Assembly: GCF_024399315.1 (NCBI RefSeq)
Contig: NZ_CP075170.1
Location: 124,001-188,000 of the forward strand
Origin: Chryseobacterium sp. MA9
Lineage (GTDB): Bacteria > Bacteroidota > Bacteroidia > Flavobacteriales > Weeksellaceae
Direction: 5' to 3'
Length of the DNA: 64,000 nt
Position numbers and translations under genes: made by a program. Of the stretch, positions 1 through 9,964 are shown piece by piece; position 1 is the stretch's first letter; every line of letters starts with the position of its first letter. Below the pieces are notes generated by a model. That model ran no database searches. It saw only the letters and a program-made list of their open reading frames with translations, and was not told the origin of the DNA.

Positions 1-1
1 A

Positions 2-2215
2 AAGATTGCTGTAGGATTAACGCTTGATGAGATCATGAACCCGGTAACAGGAAAAACATATGCATGTTTTGAGCCGGCTCTTGACTACGTAGTAACAAAA
101 TTCCCAAGATTCCCATTCGATAAATTTGAAACTGCAGACAGAAGACTTTCTACTCAGATGAAAGCGACAGGTGAAGTAATGGCTATCGGAAGAAACCTTG
201 AAGAATCTTTACAGAAAGCCATCCGTTCATTAGAAACAGGAATCAAGCATTTAGGATTAAAAACAAAACAGGCTGAGGCACTTACTGCTGAAGAAATCGA
301 AAGAAGAATCAGAGTATGTGATGATGAGAGATTATTCATCATCGGAGATGCTTTAAGAAGAGGATACGACTGGGAACAGATCGTAGAATGGAGCAAAATC
401 GACAAGTTCTTTATCTGGAAACTGAAAAAGTTAGTTGATTTTGAAAAAGTAATCGCTGCCAACAAATTTGATAAAGAAACATTAATTGAAGCTAAGAAAT
501 TAGGTTTCGCAGATATCAATATCGCAGTTCTTTGGGATGTAAAAGAACGTGAGATTTTCAACTTCAGAAAAGAAAATGGAATCATGCCGGTTTACAAAAT
601 GGTAGACACTTGTGCGGCTGAATTTGAAAGTGAAACCCCTTATTTCTACGGAACTTACGAAGAAGAGAATGAAAGTGTTGTTTCAGACAAAGAAAAAATC
701 ATCGTACTAGGTTCAGGACCTATCAGAATCGGACAGGGAGTTGAATTTGATTACGCAACTGTTCACTCAGTATGGGCGATCAAAGAAATGGGTTACGAAG
801 CCATTATTATCAACAACAACCCTGAAACGGTTTCTACAGACTTCTCAATCTCTGACAAATTATACTTTGAGCCGCTTACAGAAGAAGATGTAATGAACAT
901 CATCGAGCTTGAAAAGCCAAAAGGAGTGGTAGTACAGTTCGGAGGGCAGACTGCGATCAACCTTGCAGATAAATTAGCCTCTCATGGAGTACAGATCTTA
1001 GGAACTTCATTAGAAGATCTTGACAGAGCCGAAAACAGAGATAAATTTGAAAAAGCACTTCAGGAACTTGGAATTCCTCAACCAAAAGGAAGAACTTCAA
1101 CTTCGAAAGAAGAAGCTATAGAAATTGCTAACGAGATCGGTTACCCGGTATTAGTACGTCCAAGCTACGTTCTTGGAGGTAGAGCGATGGAAATTGTATA
1201 TGCAGAAGCAGAATTGGCTCACTACATGGAAAATGCAGTTGAAGCAAGCCCGGAACACCCTGTATTGGTAGACAAGTACATGGTAGGAAAGGAGATTGAA
1301 GTAGATGCCATCTGTGACGGTGAAACTGTAGTGATTCCTGGAATTATGGAACACATCGAAAGAGCAGGAGTTCACTCCGGAGACTCTATCGCAGTGTATC
1401 CGCCGCAAAATATCTCCCAAAGCGAAATTGATACTTTGGTAGACTATACACAAAGACTGGCAAAAGGATTGAAGGTTATCGGATTAATGAACATCCAGTA
1501 CGTTCTTTTCGAAGGAAATGTATACGTAATCGAAGTAAACCCTCGTTCTTCAAGAACAGTTCCTTTCTTATCCAAAATCACAGAAGTTCCAATGGCTAAC
1601 CTTGCAACAAAGGCAATCCTGGGACAGAAACTGAAAGATTTAGGATACAAAAACGGATTGGTACCAAACAAAGAAGGAGTATTTGTAAAAGTACCGGTAT
1701 TCTCTTTCTCTAAACTAACGAAAGTTGATATCTCTTTAGGCCCTGAAATGAAGTCTACAGGAGAAGTTATGGGGAAAGATACGACCCTTGAAAAAGCGCT
1801 TTATAAAGGATTGGTTGCAGCAGGAAGAAAAGTTCCTATGCACGGATCTATCCTTTTTACAGTAGCAGATAAGCACAAAGAAGAAGCAGCAGCGCTTGCA
1901 GCAAGATTCCATGAAGTAGGATTCAGAATCTGGGCTACGGAAGGTACAGCGAAATTCTTCGGAGAAAAAGGAATTCCTTGCAAAATAGGATACAAAATAG
2001 GAGAAGAAAGTGTAAATCTTATCGACCTGATCCAGAAAGGAAAAGTTCAGTATGTTGTAAACACTACTACAAAAGGTAAGCAGGCTGAAAGAGACGGATT
2101 CCAGATCAGAAGAATGAGTGTGGAAAACGGTGTTCCTTGTTTAACTTCAATGGATACTGTAGAGGCCATCTTAAAAGTAATCGAAAGTATGAGTTTCAAA
2201 ATGGAGACGATGTAA
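2..2215 (+). CDS. carB: Carbamoyl-phosphate synthase large subunit (3' part)
   Basis: Large subunit of carbamoyl-phosphate synthase, which makes carbamoyl phosphate for pyrimidine and arginine synthesis. The reading frame is open from base 2 and the first residues already match the interior of CarB ([10 protein letters not shown] region), so the gene is cut by the window edge. What remains covers the end of the first ATP-grasp half, the oligomerisation region, the second ATP-grasp half ([15 protein letters not shown] marks its start) and the C-terminal MGS-like allosteric domain. The 737 codons present are about two thirds of a normal CarB. It ends just before a strong intrinsic terminator. 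Identification is secure. Confidence 0.97.
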   Translation, partial: KIAVGLTLDEIMNPVTGKTYACFEPALDYVVTKFPRFPFDKFETADRRLSTQMKATGEVMAIGRNLEESLQKAIRSLETGIKHLGLKTKQAEALTAEEIERRIRVCDDERLFIIGDALRRGYDWEQIVEWSKIDKFFIWKLKKLVDFEKVIAANKFDKETLIEAKKLGFADINIAVLWDVKEREIFNFRKENGIMPVYKMVDTCAAEFESETPYFYGTYEEENESVVSDKEKIIVLGSGPIRIGQGVEFDYATVHSVWAIKEMGYEAIIINNNPETVSTDFSISDKLYFEPLTEEDVMNIIELEKPKGVVVQFGGQTAINLADKLASHGVQILGTSLEDLDRAENRDKFEKALQELGIPQPKGRTSTSKEEAIEIANEIGYPVLVRPSYVLGGRAMEIVYAEAELAHYMENAVEASPEHPVLVDKYMVGKEIEVDAICDGETVVIPGIMEHIERAGVHSGDSIAVYPPQNISQSEIDTLVDYTQRLAKGLKVIGLMNIQYVLFEGNVYVIEVNPRSSRTVPFLSKITEVPMANLATKAILGQKLKDLGYKNGLVPNKEGVFVKVPVFSFSKLTKVDISLGPEMKSTGEVMGKDTTLEKALYKGLVAAGRKVPMHGSILFTVADKHKEEAAALAARFHEVGFRIWATEGTAKFFGEKGIPCKIGYKIGEESVNLIDLIQKGKVQYVVNTTTKGKQAERDGFQIRRMSVENGVPCLTSMDTVEAILKVIESMSFKMETM

Positions 2216-2236
2216 TTTCGAACTAGAATAAATATT

Positions 2237-2270
2237 AAAATCCCACAAGTTTTCTTGTGGGATTTTTTTA
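2237..2270 (+). terminator. Intrinsic terminator after carB
   Basis: An 11-bp stem (AATCCCACAAG / CTTGTGGGATT) with a TTTT loop is followed by a run of T, 22 bases after the carB stop. Confidence 0.9.
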
Positions 2271-2303
2271 TCAATTAATCCAGAAAAAATAAAGGATTCT
2301 GTT

Positions 2304-2311
2304 TACTTTTG
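2304..2311 (+). promoter_or_regulatory. Bacteroidetes -7 element (TACTTTTG)
   Basis: Matches TAnnTTTG exactly and lies 25 bases before the start codon of the following lipoprotein gene. No clear -33 TTG was seen at the usual distance, so this is a partial promoter match. Confidence 0.5.
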
Positions 2312-2336
2312 CAAAAGCCATTTAAACTCCAGTACA

Positions 2337-2780
2337 ATGAGTATAAAATCAATTACGATAGGATTTCTATGTTGTATTTTCGTAGCAGTGCTTTCAGGAT
2401 GTTCCTGGATAACTGATTTCTATATTCAAAACCTGACTGACTCCAAAAAAATAATTAAGATCAATTACAGTTATCCCATCTCAAAAGCAATTGATAATGA
2501 AGCCGACAGCTTTGCATTTAATTATGAAAGTGGAATATTGTCACCTCGGTCTTTCTATAAAATCAAAAATCCAAAGTCTCTTGAAAAAATAGAAATAAAA
2601 GATTCTTCCATTGTTCTTGAGCTTTATCCAAATTCAACAACAAAAATTTACAAAAGCCATAATGGAAGCTGGAGATATAGGATTAAGAGTGTTGAGATTA
2701 ATGGAACCATTTTTTATCCTTCAGAATTAATAAATAAAAACAGATATATCAGTAAGGATTATGTTTATAAAATTAATTAA
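2337..2780 (+). CDS. Small lipoprotein, unknown function
   Basis: A 147-aa protein with a lipoprotein signal: a short hydrophobic stretch ending in the lipobox LSGC near residue 22, so it should be lipidated and held in the envelope. The remainder is rich in beta-prone segments with no motif I recognise. It sits behind a good -7 element and 9 bases ahead of the next secreted protein gene, so the two are probably cotranscribed. Function unknown. Confidence 0.75.
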   Translation: MSIKSITIGFLCCIFVAVLSGCSWITDFYIQNLTDSKKIIKINYSYPISKAIDNEADSFAFNYESGILSPRSFYKIKNPKSLEKIEIKDSSIVLELYPNSTTKIYKSHNGSWRYRIKSVEINGTIFYPSELINKNRYISKDYVYKIN

Positions 2781-2789
2781 AAGTTGACT

Positions 2790-3248
2790 ATGAATTTTTA
2801 TTTGAAAATACAACGGGCTTTTCTAAAAAGCGTAATAGCGTTTATACTTATTATTGGTTTTCAGGCCAAAGCTCAAAAATCCGAGTTTAATATTGTCGGA
2901 AACTGGGAATCCATTGATTACTGGAAGAGTAAAGGCAAAGCAGGCTTTACAAAAGATGGATATGTATCCATTACAATTAACGGAGAAGAAATTGACGGCA
3001 AGAATTTTATCATCCACGGAGGTCCTAATAATGGACAAAAGGGAGAACTAAAATATAAAATTGATATGGATAAAACACCAATTGAAATTGATTTTATTGC
3101 AGTAAAAGATAATCAGGAAAAAGGAAGACTGCTAGGAATTATAGTTCCGGTTAACGATTCAAAATTCCTTATGCTGATCAACATGAATGGGAAACGGCCT
3201 GAAAGTATAGATCATGATGAAACAATGACACTTACAAAGATTGAATAA
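2790..3248 (+). CDS. Secreted small protein, possibly lipocalin-like
   Basis: A 152-aa protein starting at the ATG at 2790; the frame also has a TTG at 2784 that is less likely. An N-terminal hydrophobic signal ends in AKA before Gln, suggesting export by Sec. The mature part begins with IVGNWES, the pattern that opens lipocalin-like small beta-barrel domains, but the rest is too divergent to be sure. Likely cotranscribed with the lipoprotein gene upstream and closed by the terminator at 3269. Confidence 0.7.
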   Translation: MNFYLKIQRAFLKSVIAFILIIGFQAKAQKSEFNIVGNWESIDYWKSKGKAGFTKDGYVSITINGEEIDGKNFIIHGGPNNGQKGELKYKIDMDKTPIEIDFIAVKDNQEKGRLLGIIVPVNDSKFLMLINMNGKRPESIDHDETMTLTKIE

Positions 3249-3268
3249 AATTGATCTGAAAACAATTC

Positions 3269-3305
3269 AAACCTCATAGATTTCTGAAATCTATGAGGTT
3301 TTTTC
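3269..3305 (+). terminator. Intrinsic terminator
   Basis: AACCTCATAGAT pairs with ATCTATGAGGTT across a short loop, then a T run. It closes the two-gene secreted-protein unit. Confidence 0.85.
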
Positions 3306-3372
3306 TATAAATTTTATAATTTAGGTCAGTAAATATTTCGATTAAGAATATCGTGGCATTATCAATTATTTT

Positions 3373-3744
3373 ATGAAAAAAAAAAATTTTGCATTCACTT
3401 TTGTATTGGGAGTTATATTTATTCTCAATATCAATTTTCCATTAAGAAAGCAAAATATCTATGGAAAATATATTAACATGAATTTTGATAAGCCAATTTG
3501 CTGTGTGGAAGCTCCTCATACCGCTGATACTTTAGTTTTATATAAAGATAATACGTTTAAAAGTAAATTTTACGGGATTGGGACATATAAATTAGATAAT
3601 GGAATAAATCCTGAAATAGAACTTCATTATACAGATTTTGGTCAGTCAGCTGCTTATAAAACCTATTTTTTAAATGGGATTTTTGAAAAACCTAAGATTG
3701 TTCTAAGTGCGGATTCGAATCATTATTATGAAAAACTTGATTGA
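3373..3744 (+). CDS. Hypothetical secreted or anchored protein
   Basis: A 123-aa protein with a Lys-rich start followed by one hydrophobic segment (about residues 7-23), fitting a signal peptide or anchor. The mature part contains IYGKYINMNF and several aromatic, beta-type stretches, in the style of small Flavobacteriia envelope proteins. I do not recognise the family. It stands alone between a terminator and an AT-rich gap. Confidence 0.6.
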   Translation: MKKKNFAFTFVLGVIFILNINFPLRKQNIYGKYINMNFDKPICCVEAPHTADTLVLYKDNTFKSKFYGIGTYKLDNGINPEIELHYTDFGQSAAYKTYFLNGIFEKPKIVLSADSNHYYEKLD

Positions 3745-3902
3745 AAAAGCATAACTCTCAACTAATTATCAATCATTTTTATCACACCATCTTAAAAATG
3801 CATTTATGTTTACCGAATTATTTATAAATTAGAGCGTTAAAATTCAAGCTGTTATTATTATTTAAAAAACTAATAAAAATTCCACCAAATCAAAATATAA
3901 CC

Positions 3903-4403
3903 ATGGCAGAATATTACGCAAAATCAAGCAATTCTTTATCTTTTGAAGTTACAAGAGAAGAAAAATTAATTGGAAAACTTATTTATACAAGTTGGTTTAA
4001 ATTTAATGCTGTCATTGAAATTGCGGATGGTCAGACTTATCAGGTGGAACCAAAAGGGTTTTGGGGGACTACCATTGAGCTCAAAGATCATGAAAGAGTT
4101 CTTTTGAAATTCAGGATGAACTGGAATGGGGAAATTGTGGTGCAGACTTATTTTGATGGCGTGAAGAGTGGCTATCTTTTTAAGCACAGAGGCATCTTTA
4201 AAGAATCATTTGTCCTTACAGATCAGGAAGGAGTTGAGCTGATGATTATAAAGCCCAATCTGAAATGGGCTTCCCTGAATTACGAATACCAGATTACAAC
4301 ATCTGATGCGTTTGAAAGCTTTCCGGAAAGAGAAATTGTTTTAATTAATGCACTGCATTGTGCCAATTATTATATGTCGATGATAGCATCTGCCGTGATA
4401 TAA
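3903..4403 (+). CDS. Hypothetical protein, LURP-one/scramblase-like fold possible
   Basis: A 166-aa soluble protein with no signal peptide. Its short repeated beta pattern (KLIGKLIYTSWFKF, then FRMNWNGEIVV) resembles the strand pattern of small tubby/LURP-one-like proteins common in Bacteroidetes, but no diagnostic residue was seen. It stands alone, convergent with the SnoaL-like gene at 4487. The fold is an inference from pattern only. Confidence 0.6.
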   Translation: MAEYYAKSSNSLSFEVTREEKLIGKLIYTSWFKFNAVIEIADGQTYQVEPKGFWGTTIELKDHERVLLKFRMNWNGEIVVQTYFDGVKSGYLFKHRGIFKESFVLTDQEGVELMIIKPNLKWASLNYEYQITTSDAFESFPEREIVLINALHCANYYMSMIASAVI

Positions 4404-4486
4404 AAAATAGTTTTAAACCTTAACAGAAATATCATTCTGACGCAGGAAGAATCTCATTTACTATCAATAAACTAGATAGTTCTTAA

Positions 4487-4888
4487 TTACCTATCTAAAG
4501 CCTTTGACACAGCTAAACTATCTTCCAATAGTCTGTAGCGTATAATTTTATCATTATGAATACGCATCTGAATACAGAATAAAGACTCTACAATATTACC
4601 CGTTACAAGCATTTTTGTCGCAAATTCTCCTGTAATAACTACATTTTCATCATCGTTGAAGATGTGGTCAATTTTAGCAGAAACGGGTTCTGTATTTTTC
4701 CATAATAGTTCAAAAAAATCAGATATTTCCTGTTTGTTCTTCCGTTCTCCAAGCCAGGGCGCTTTTTGCTCATCTCCAGGTATATACCAGTCTACTGTGT
4801 CAGAAAATAGGTTGATCAATTCTGTAAGATTTCTCTCCGAAAGAAACTGAAGAAATTGCTGAATGTTCTCTTGGATATTGTTGCTCAT
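4487..4888 (-). CDS. SnoaL-like / NTF2-fold protein
   Basis: A 133-aa protein of the NTF2-like superfamily. It starts with an amphipathic helix (IQQFLQFLSERNLTELINLF), followed by DTVDWYIPGD and later FCIQMRIHNDKIIRYRLLEDS, the usual order in SnoaL-type polyketide-cyclase-like and ketosteroid-isomerase-like proteins. Length is typical. The specific substrate cannot be told from the sequence; many members bind small hydrophobic molecules. Confidence 0.8.
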   Translation of the reverse strand: MSNNIQENIQQFLQFLSERNLTELINLFSDTVDWYIPGDEQKAPWLGERKNKQEISDFFELLWKNTEPVSAKIDHIFNDDENVVITGEFATKMLVTGNIVESLFCIQMRIHNDKIIRYRLLEDSLAVSKALDR

Positions 4889-5097
4889 TGTTGAAATTTA
4901 TAATTAAGAATAGATTCATTAAAGGTATTAATATAAGAAAAATCTAAATTCCAATTACACAGAATACTATTTTCAAAGGAAATAATCAATAGTAATATCA
5001 TTTCAGATTTTAATAAAACTCTCTATTAATGGGCTATTTCATTAAGTAAGTTTTATGATTTGTGTCATATTTTTATTTAGAATTAATAAAAATAAGA

Positions 5098-5105
5098 TAA
5101 TTTTG
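5098..5105 (+). promoter_or_regulatory. Bacteroidetes -7 element (TAATTTTG)
   Basis: Exact TAnnTTTG match 22 bases before the TonB-receptor start codon. No Fur box was convincingly identified in the 239-bp gap, although iron control is expected for this kind of operon. Confidence 0.5.
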
Positions 5106-5127
5106 CGGAACTAACTTAATTATAAAA

Positions 5128-7280
5128 ATGAAAAAAACTATTATTTCTGCAGTTCTATTAGCCGTAAGTATGCTGAGGGCCCAGGAAACGGATACTATTA
5201 AAGTGGCTGAAATCCAGTCCGTATCCCTTCAGGGAACCCATAACTACAGAACCAAAAAATCTGAATCCATAGCAAGACTTCCTCTGGAAAACCTTGAAAA
5301 TCCTACTGTTTATAACCTTGTTCCCAAAGAAATCATCAGTGAAATGGGAGCAATGGATTTCAACACAGCAATGGCTTCTGCTCCAGGAGTGGTTGTAAGC
5401 AACAGTGTAAACGACAGCGGGAATGATATTTTCATGAGGGGATTCAGTTCCAATGCAAGTTTCAGAAACGGACTGATCCAAAACCCAAGAGTACAGTCTG
5501 AGATTGCTAATATTGAAAGAGTAGAAGTAATTAAAGGGCCATCCGGAACCTTATTCGGAGGAACTTTAGCCAACTACGGAGGTGTGGTGAATATAGTCAC
5601 TAAAAAGCCACAGGAAAATTTCGGAGGAATTATCAATTATACTACCGGAAGCTGGGGAATGAACAGAATTACAGCAGATGTGAATACTCCATTGAATAAA
5701 GAAAAAACAGCATTGGCTAGATTCAATGTTGCAGCGTATTCTCAGGATTCTTTTCAGGATGCAGGCTATAACAAAGGTTTGTTCTTCTCAGGAAGTGTTT
5801 TGTATAAAGTAAGCGACAAAACCACAGTAACACTTGATACCGAGTTCCACGCACCAGACAAAACATTGAATGCTTACGTAAGAAACTCAGAAAAACTGAC
5901 CTTGCATTCAATGAAAGATCTGGAAGTTGCCTATAAAAGAGCATTTACAAGTAATGATATCGGTTCCAAAAGAACAAACTTTGTAACGATGGCTGAGGTG
6001 ACTCATAAACTCAATGATCAATGGACCTCAAGAACATCTTACCAAAGAGGTGAAGCCAATGAAAATGAATCTATCTTTTTGGTTCTTAAATATTTGAATA
6101 ACAATCAGGTAGAAAGAATGATCCGTCCTTTCGACAGCTTTAAAGTGACGACAGATAATATCCAGCAGAATTTTACAGGAGATTTTAAAATAGGAGGCCT
6201 AAGAAACCGCTTGGTTGTAGGAATAGATTATTTCCAGCAAAGAACAAAATATCAATTCCCATACTATGAAGCCAACGGATACAGCAATGTTTTCATGCCT
6301 TATGACAAAGTGAATCTCGACAGCTCTTCAGCGTGGGATCCTATCTCAAGAAACAAATTCATGAATAAGGAGAGAAAATCCACAGAATCGGATATTACAA
6401 CATTCAGAACGATTAGTGGTTATATCTCTGATGTGTTGAATATCACAGATAACTTACTGGTAATGGCCAGTTTGAGAGTAGACAGCTATAAAAATGATGA
6501 TACAGTGGTAAACGGTGTAGAGGTTTCAACCAAGAATGGATATCCGGAAAATAAAGCTACAGGCTACAGCCAGACACAGTTTTCACCAAAGTTCGGATTG
6601 GTTTATGAAATTGTAAAAGATCAGATCTCATTCTTCGCCAATTATGTGAATGGATTTAAAAACTACGCTCCGTCACTGAATGAAGTCGGTGTTTTGACAA
6701 AATGGGATCCGGAACAGGGAAATCAGATTGAAACAGGTTTTAAAGTAGATCTTTTCCATAAAAAATTACTGACAACGGTGAGCTATTATAATATTAATGT
6801 AAAAAACAGACTGGTTGCGGATCCGGGTGGAATAGGAAGTATGCAGGATGGTAATATCAAAAGTCAGGGACTGGAAATAGGTATCATTGCCAACCCTTTC
6901 AGAGGATGGAATATCGTTGCCGGATATGGATATAACGATAACAAATATGATGATCGAAGCAAAGACAGCGGAAAAAGAATCGCCTGGACCCCAAAACATG
7001 TAGCTAACCTATGGACAAGCTACAAAATTATGGATGGAGCTTATGAAGGACTTGGTTTCGGAGCCGGATTTAATTTTGTAGACCAAACATATATCAACAT
7101 TGTAAATCATTTTTTCTTGCCCCTCCTTATACAACGGTAAGTGCTACAATTTTCTATGACAAGAAAAAATACAGAATCGGTCTGAAAATGAATAATGCTT
7201 TGAATGAAAACTATTGGAACTTCTACGGACAACCACAGAAACCAAGAGAAATCCTTGCCAATTTTGCATTTAAATTTTAA
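5128..7280 (+). pseudogene. TonB-dependent siderophore receptor, 3' frameshift
   Basis: Outer-membrane receptor for a ferric siderophore. An N-terminal signal peptide is followed by a plug domain (about residues 55-160) with the usual motifs (DIFMRGF, VEVIKGPSGTLFGG, GGVVNIVTKKP), then a beta-barrel. The frame stops at 7140, but the missing C-terminus, ending ILANFAFKF with a terminal Phe, continues in another frame to 7280. Restoring one base near 7120-7123 (a run of four C) gives a normal 717-aa receptor. The PepSY and esterase genes downstream support a siderophore role. If the shift is real the barrel would lack its last strands and probably fail to assemble; a consensus error is equally possible. 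Confidence 0.85.
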
Positions 7281-7490
7281 TACCTGAAAAAACAGAAAAT
7301 AATCTCAACGAAAATATAAGGATGAAAACCGCAAAGGTGCAAGTGTTTGATTTATAATACATACCTATTTCTGATGCCTTCAAATATGCTAAAGTAAATG
7401 GCAGCAAGGAATAACTCTTTTCACTTTACAAACATGCCGTTATAAATTGTATTGCGCCTTTGCATTTTCTACAATTACATTCTTGAGTAG

Positions 7491-8777
7491 ATGAAAACAG
7501 ATATGGAGAATAAAAAAACTAATCCTAAAAAAAGGCAGGGGAAATCCCTTACCAAAAGAATCACTGGCTGGCTGCATCTTTGGCTCGGACTGGTTTCAGG
7601 AATCATTGTGCTTACAGTTACACTTTCGGGGACTGTATTTGTCTTTTGTGACGAAATCATAGACCTGTGCGGCGGAAATGCTAAATACGTTCAGGCACCG
7701 GCTCATGCTAAAAAAATGACACCTGAAGAATTGCTTGCCCGGTTTCATCAACAGGTTCCGGACAGAAAAGCATTCTATTTTGATACTTATAAAGAAGCAG
7801 ACAGGAGCTTTAGAGTAGCATCGGCAACGAAGCCGCCTAAAGACAAAAACGCAGATAAAGCAGAAAAACCAAAGAAGAAAGGTCGTGGCCCAAGAGGAGT
7901 ATTTGCCTATCATTACCTTGATCCTTACACCGGAAAAGTCATCGGTTCTACAAAAAGCTATGAATTTTTTTATGTTGTAGCCCATATTCATGCCCAGCTG
8001 CTGGCAGGGAAGTTCGGAAAAACCGTAGTCGGAATTGCGTCTATCATCTTTTTTGTCCAGCTTATCAGCGGATTGATCCTTTGGTGGCCTAAAAAATGGA
8101 ACAAAACAACAAGAACAACAGCTTTTAAAATCAAATCCGGAACAAAATGGCGTAGGAAAAACTACGATTTTCATAATGTATTTGGCTTTTATTCATTGCT
8201 TCCGGCAGTGTTTATTACCATTACAGGACTGATTATGGCGTATGAGGTCTTAACCAATCTTACCCAGCAGGCTTTTGGTGGAGCTGTAGATGCTCATACC
8301 ATTGCAGAAAAGTATGAGCCAAAATTTGATCCTGAGAAAAAAGCTTTAACCTATGCTGATTTTGTAGACGAAAAATTCAAGGAATTTCCAGAGGCGAAAC
8401 AGTTCAGAATGAGTATTCCAAGAAATGATTCAGCAACAGTCTATCATGTGGTTGCAGCTCAGTTTATTGGCTTAAAAAGCCTTGTCAACGGAAAAAGCAT
8501 GGAAACGGATAAATACACAGGAAAGGAAATTGATTATCCTAAAGAAGTTCAGATGCATGAAGTGATAGAGCATATGAATTTTGATCTTCATGTAGGATAT
8601 TGGGGCGGAATGTTCGGTAAAATATTCACCTTCATTATCGGAATTATCTGTACAAGTCTCCCGATTACCGGATTCCTGATCTGGTGGGGCAGAAGAAACA
8701 AATCGCCAAAAAAGAATAAAGAAATTAAAAACATTCATCAACACAGAAAAGATTCACACCATGAACAGCTGGTTTAA
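7491..8777 (+). CDS. PepSY-associated TM protein (iron-siderophore reductase type)
   Basis: A 428-aa inner-membrane protein of the PepSY-TM family. Four hydrophobic segments are visible, near residues 27-55, 180-204, 230-255 and 380-405, with a long basic, Lys-rich periplasmic loop. The layout GWLHLWLGLVSG at the start is typical of family members found beside siderophore receptors, some of which reduce ferric siderophores. The 3' end overlaps the following esterase gene by 17 bases, so the two are translated together. Role in iron release is inferred from family and context. Confidence 0.85.
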   Translation: MKTDMENKKTNPKKRQGKSLTKRITGWLHLWLGLVSGIIVLTVTLSGTVFVFCDEIIDLCGGNAKYVQAPAHAKKMTPEELLARFHQQVPDRKAFYFDTYKEADRSFRVASATKPPKDKNADKAEKPKKKGRGPRGVFAYHYLDPYTGKVIGSTKSYEFFYVVAHIHAQLLAGKFGKTVVGIASIIFFVQLISGLILWWPKKWNKTTRTTAFKIKSGTKWRRKNYDFHNVFGFYSLLPAVFITITGLIMAYEVLTNLTQQAFGGAVDAHTIAEKYEPKFDPEKKALTYADFVDEKFKEFPEAKQFRMSIPRNDSATVYHVVAAQFIGLKSLVNGKSMETDKYTGKEIDYPKEVQMHEVIEHMNFDLHVGYWGGMFGKIFTFIIGIICTSLPITGFLIWWGRRNKSPKKNKEIKNIHQHRKDSHHEQLV

Positions 8778-9813
8778 AATTATATATCTTCCCTTATTTT
8801 TACTTTTCATAGTAGGAAAAGCTCAGGAAAAACTGACAATAGGAGAGAAGCAAAACTTATTTTCAAAAGTTTTAAACGAAAACAGGGAAATTTGGGTTCA
8901 TCTGCCTAAAACCTATAACGATAATGCCATCAATCCTGCAAGATATCCGGTGATCTATCTCTTAGACGGAGAAATCAATTTTGAATATTATTCAGGATTA
9001 GCGGATTTCATTGCCAGAACTCCGTATGCCGATATTCCGGAATGTATTGTAGTAGGAATTAAAAATACAGAAAGAACAAGAGATCTTACGCCAACGAAAG
9101 CTCAGAAGAAAAGCCCGGTAAATACAGATATTATTCTTTTTGCAGACAGCGGAGGAAGTGAAAATTTTGTAAAATTTATGCAGGAAGAGCTGAAACCATT
9201 CATCAATAAAAACTACAGAACTCAGGACTATTCTGTGTTGGTAGGTCATTCTTTCGGAGGATTATTTGCTATCAATACATTTCTTTCACATCCTGATTAT
9301 TTCAATGCCTATGTTGCTAATGACCCGAGCTTATGGTGGGATAACAAAATTATGATTTCAAGATCAAAAGACTATTTAGAAAAGAATAAAAAGTTTCCGG
9401 CAAAGAAATCCTTATATGTTTCCCAGGCAGATAATGAAGAACAGCAGAAAAACTGGAATTCCGATATGACGCAGGCAATTGAAGAGTTTAAAGGGATCAT
9501 AGAAAAGAACGGATCTCTGAACTATAAACATAGTTTTTTTGAAGGAGAAACCCACGGAACTGTTTCTTATCCAGGGAATTATGAGGCTTTAAAATTCATA
9601 TTTAAAGGCTTCAGGACGGATATAAAGCAACTTGCTAAAAATCCCCAACTTCTTGAAGAAGATTATAAAAAGTTTTCCGAAAAAATGGGAGCAGACTTTA
9701 TCCCATCGGAAGCTTATTTGAATGTAGTGATCAAATTCATGAAGAGCAATAGTTTTAAAGAGTCCGAAACCTATTTTATGAATCTGAAAGATAAATATTA
9801 TCCTAAGAAATAA
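8761..9813 (+). CDS. Secreted esterase, probable ferric-siderophore esterase
   Basis: A 350-aa alpha/beta hydrolase of the esterase D / Fes-IroE type. An N-terminal signal peptide ends near AQ at residue 22, so it acts in the periplasm. The nucleophile elbow GHSFGG puts the catalytic Ser at 164, and a late GETHG supplies the probable catalytic His. Enzymes of this family cut ester bonds in trilactone siderophores or feruloyl/acyl esters. Position directly after a TonB receptor and a PepSY reductase-type gene favours siderophore hydrolysis. Overlaps the PepSY gene by 17 bases. Confidence 0.85.
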   Translation: MNSWFKIIYLPLFLLFIVGKAQEKLTIGEKQNLFSKVLNENREIWVHLPKTYNDNAINPARYPVIYLLDGEINFEYYSGLADFIARTPYADIPECIVVGIKNTERTRDLTPTKAQKKSPVNTDIILFADSGGSENFVKFMQEELKPFINKNYRTQDYSVLVGHSFGGLFAINTFLSHPDYFNAYVANDPSLWWDNKIMISRSKDYLEKNKKFPAKKSLYVSQADNEEQQKNWNSDMTQAIEEFKGIIEKNGSLNYKHSFFEGETHGTVSYPGNYEALKFIFKGFRTDIKQLAKNPQLLEEDYKKFSEKMGADFIPSEAYLNVVIKFMKSNSFKESETYFMNLKDKYYPKK

Positions 9814-9826
9814 TGAATTTAAAATA

Positions 9827-9863
9827 AAAAGCAAATCCGCTTATAAACAGATTTGCTTTTTTT
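9827..9863 (+). terminator. Intrinsic terminator after iron operon
   Basis: AAGCAAATC pairs with GATTTGCTT, followed by a run of T, shortly after the esterase stop. Confidence 0.85.
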
Positions 9864-9964
9864 ATGCATTATAATTCTAAAATGAAGTTTGGCTAAAGCC
9901 AATGGATTATTGTTTTTTCTCGCAGATTTTGCTGATTGCGCTGATTCTTTCCAAGAACCCTTTC

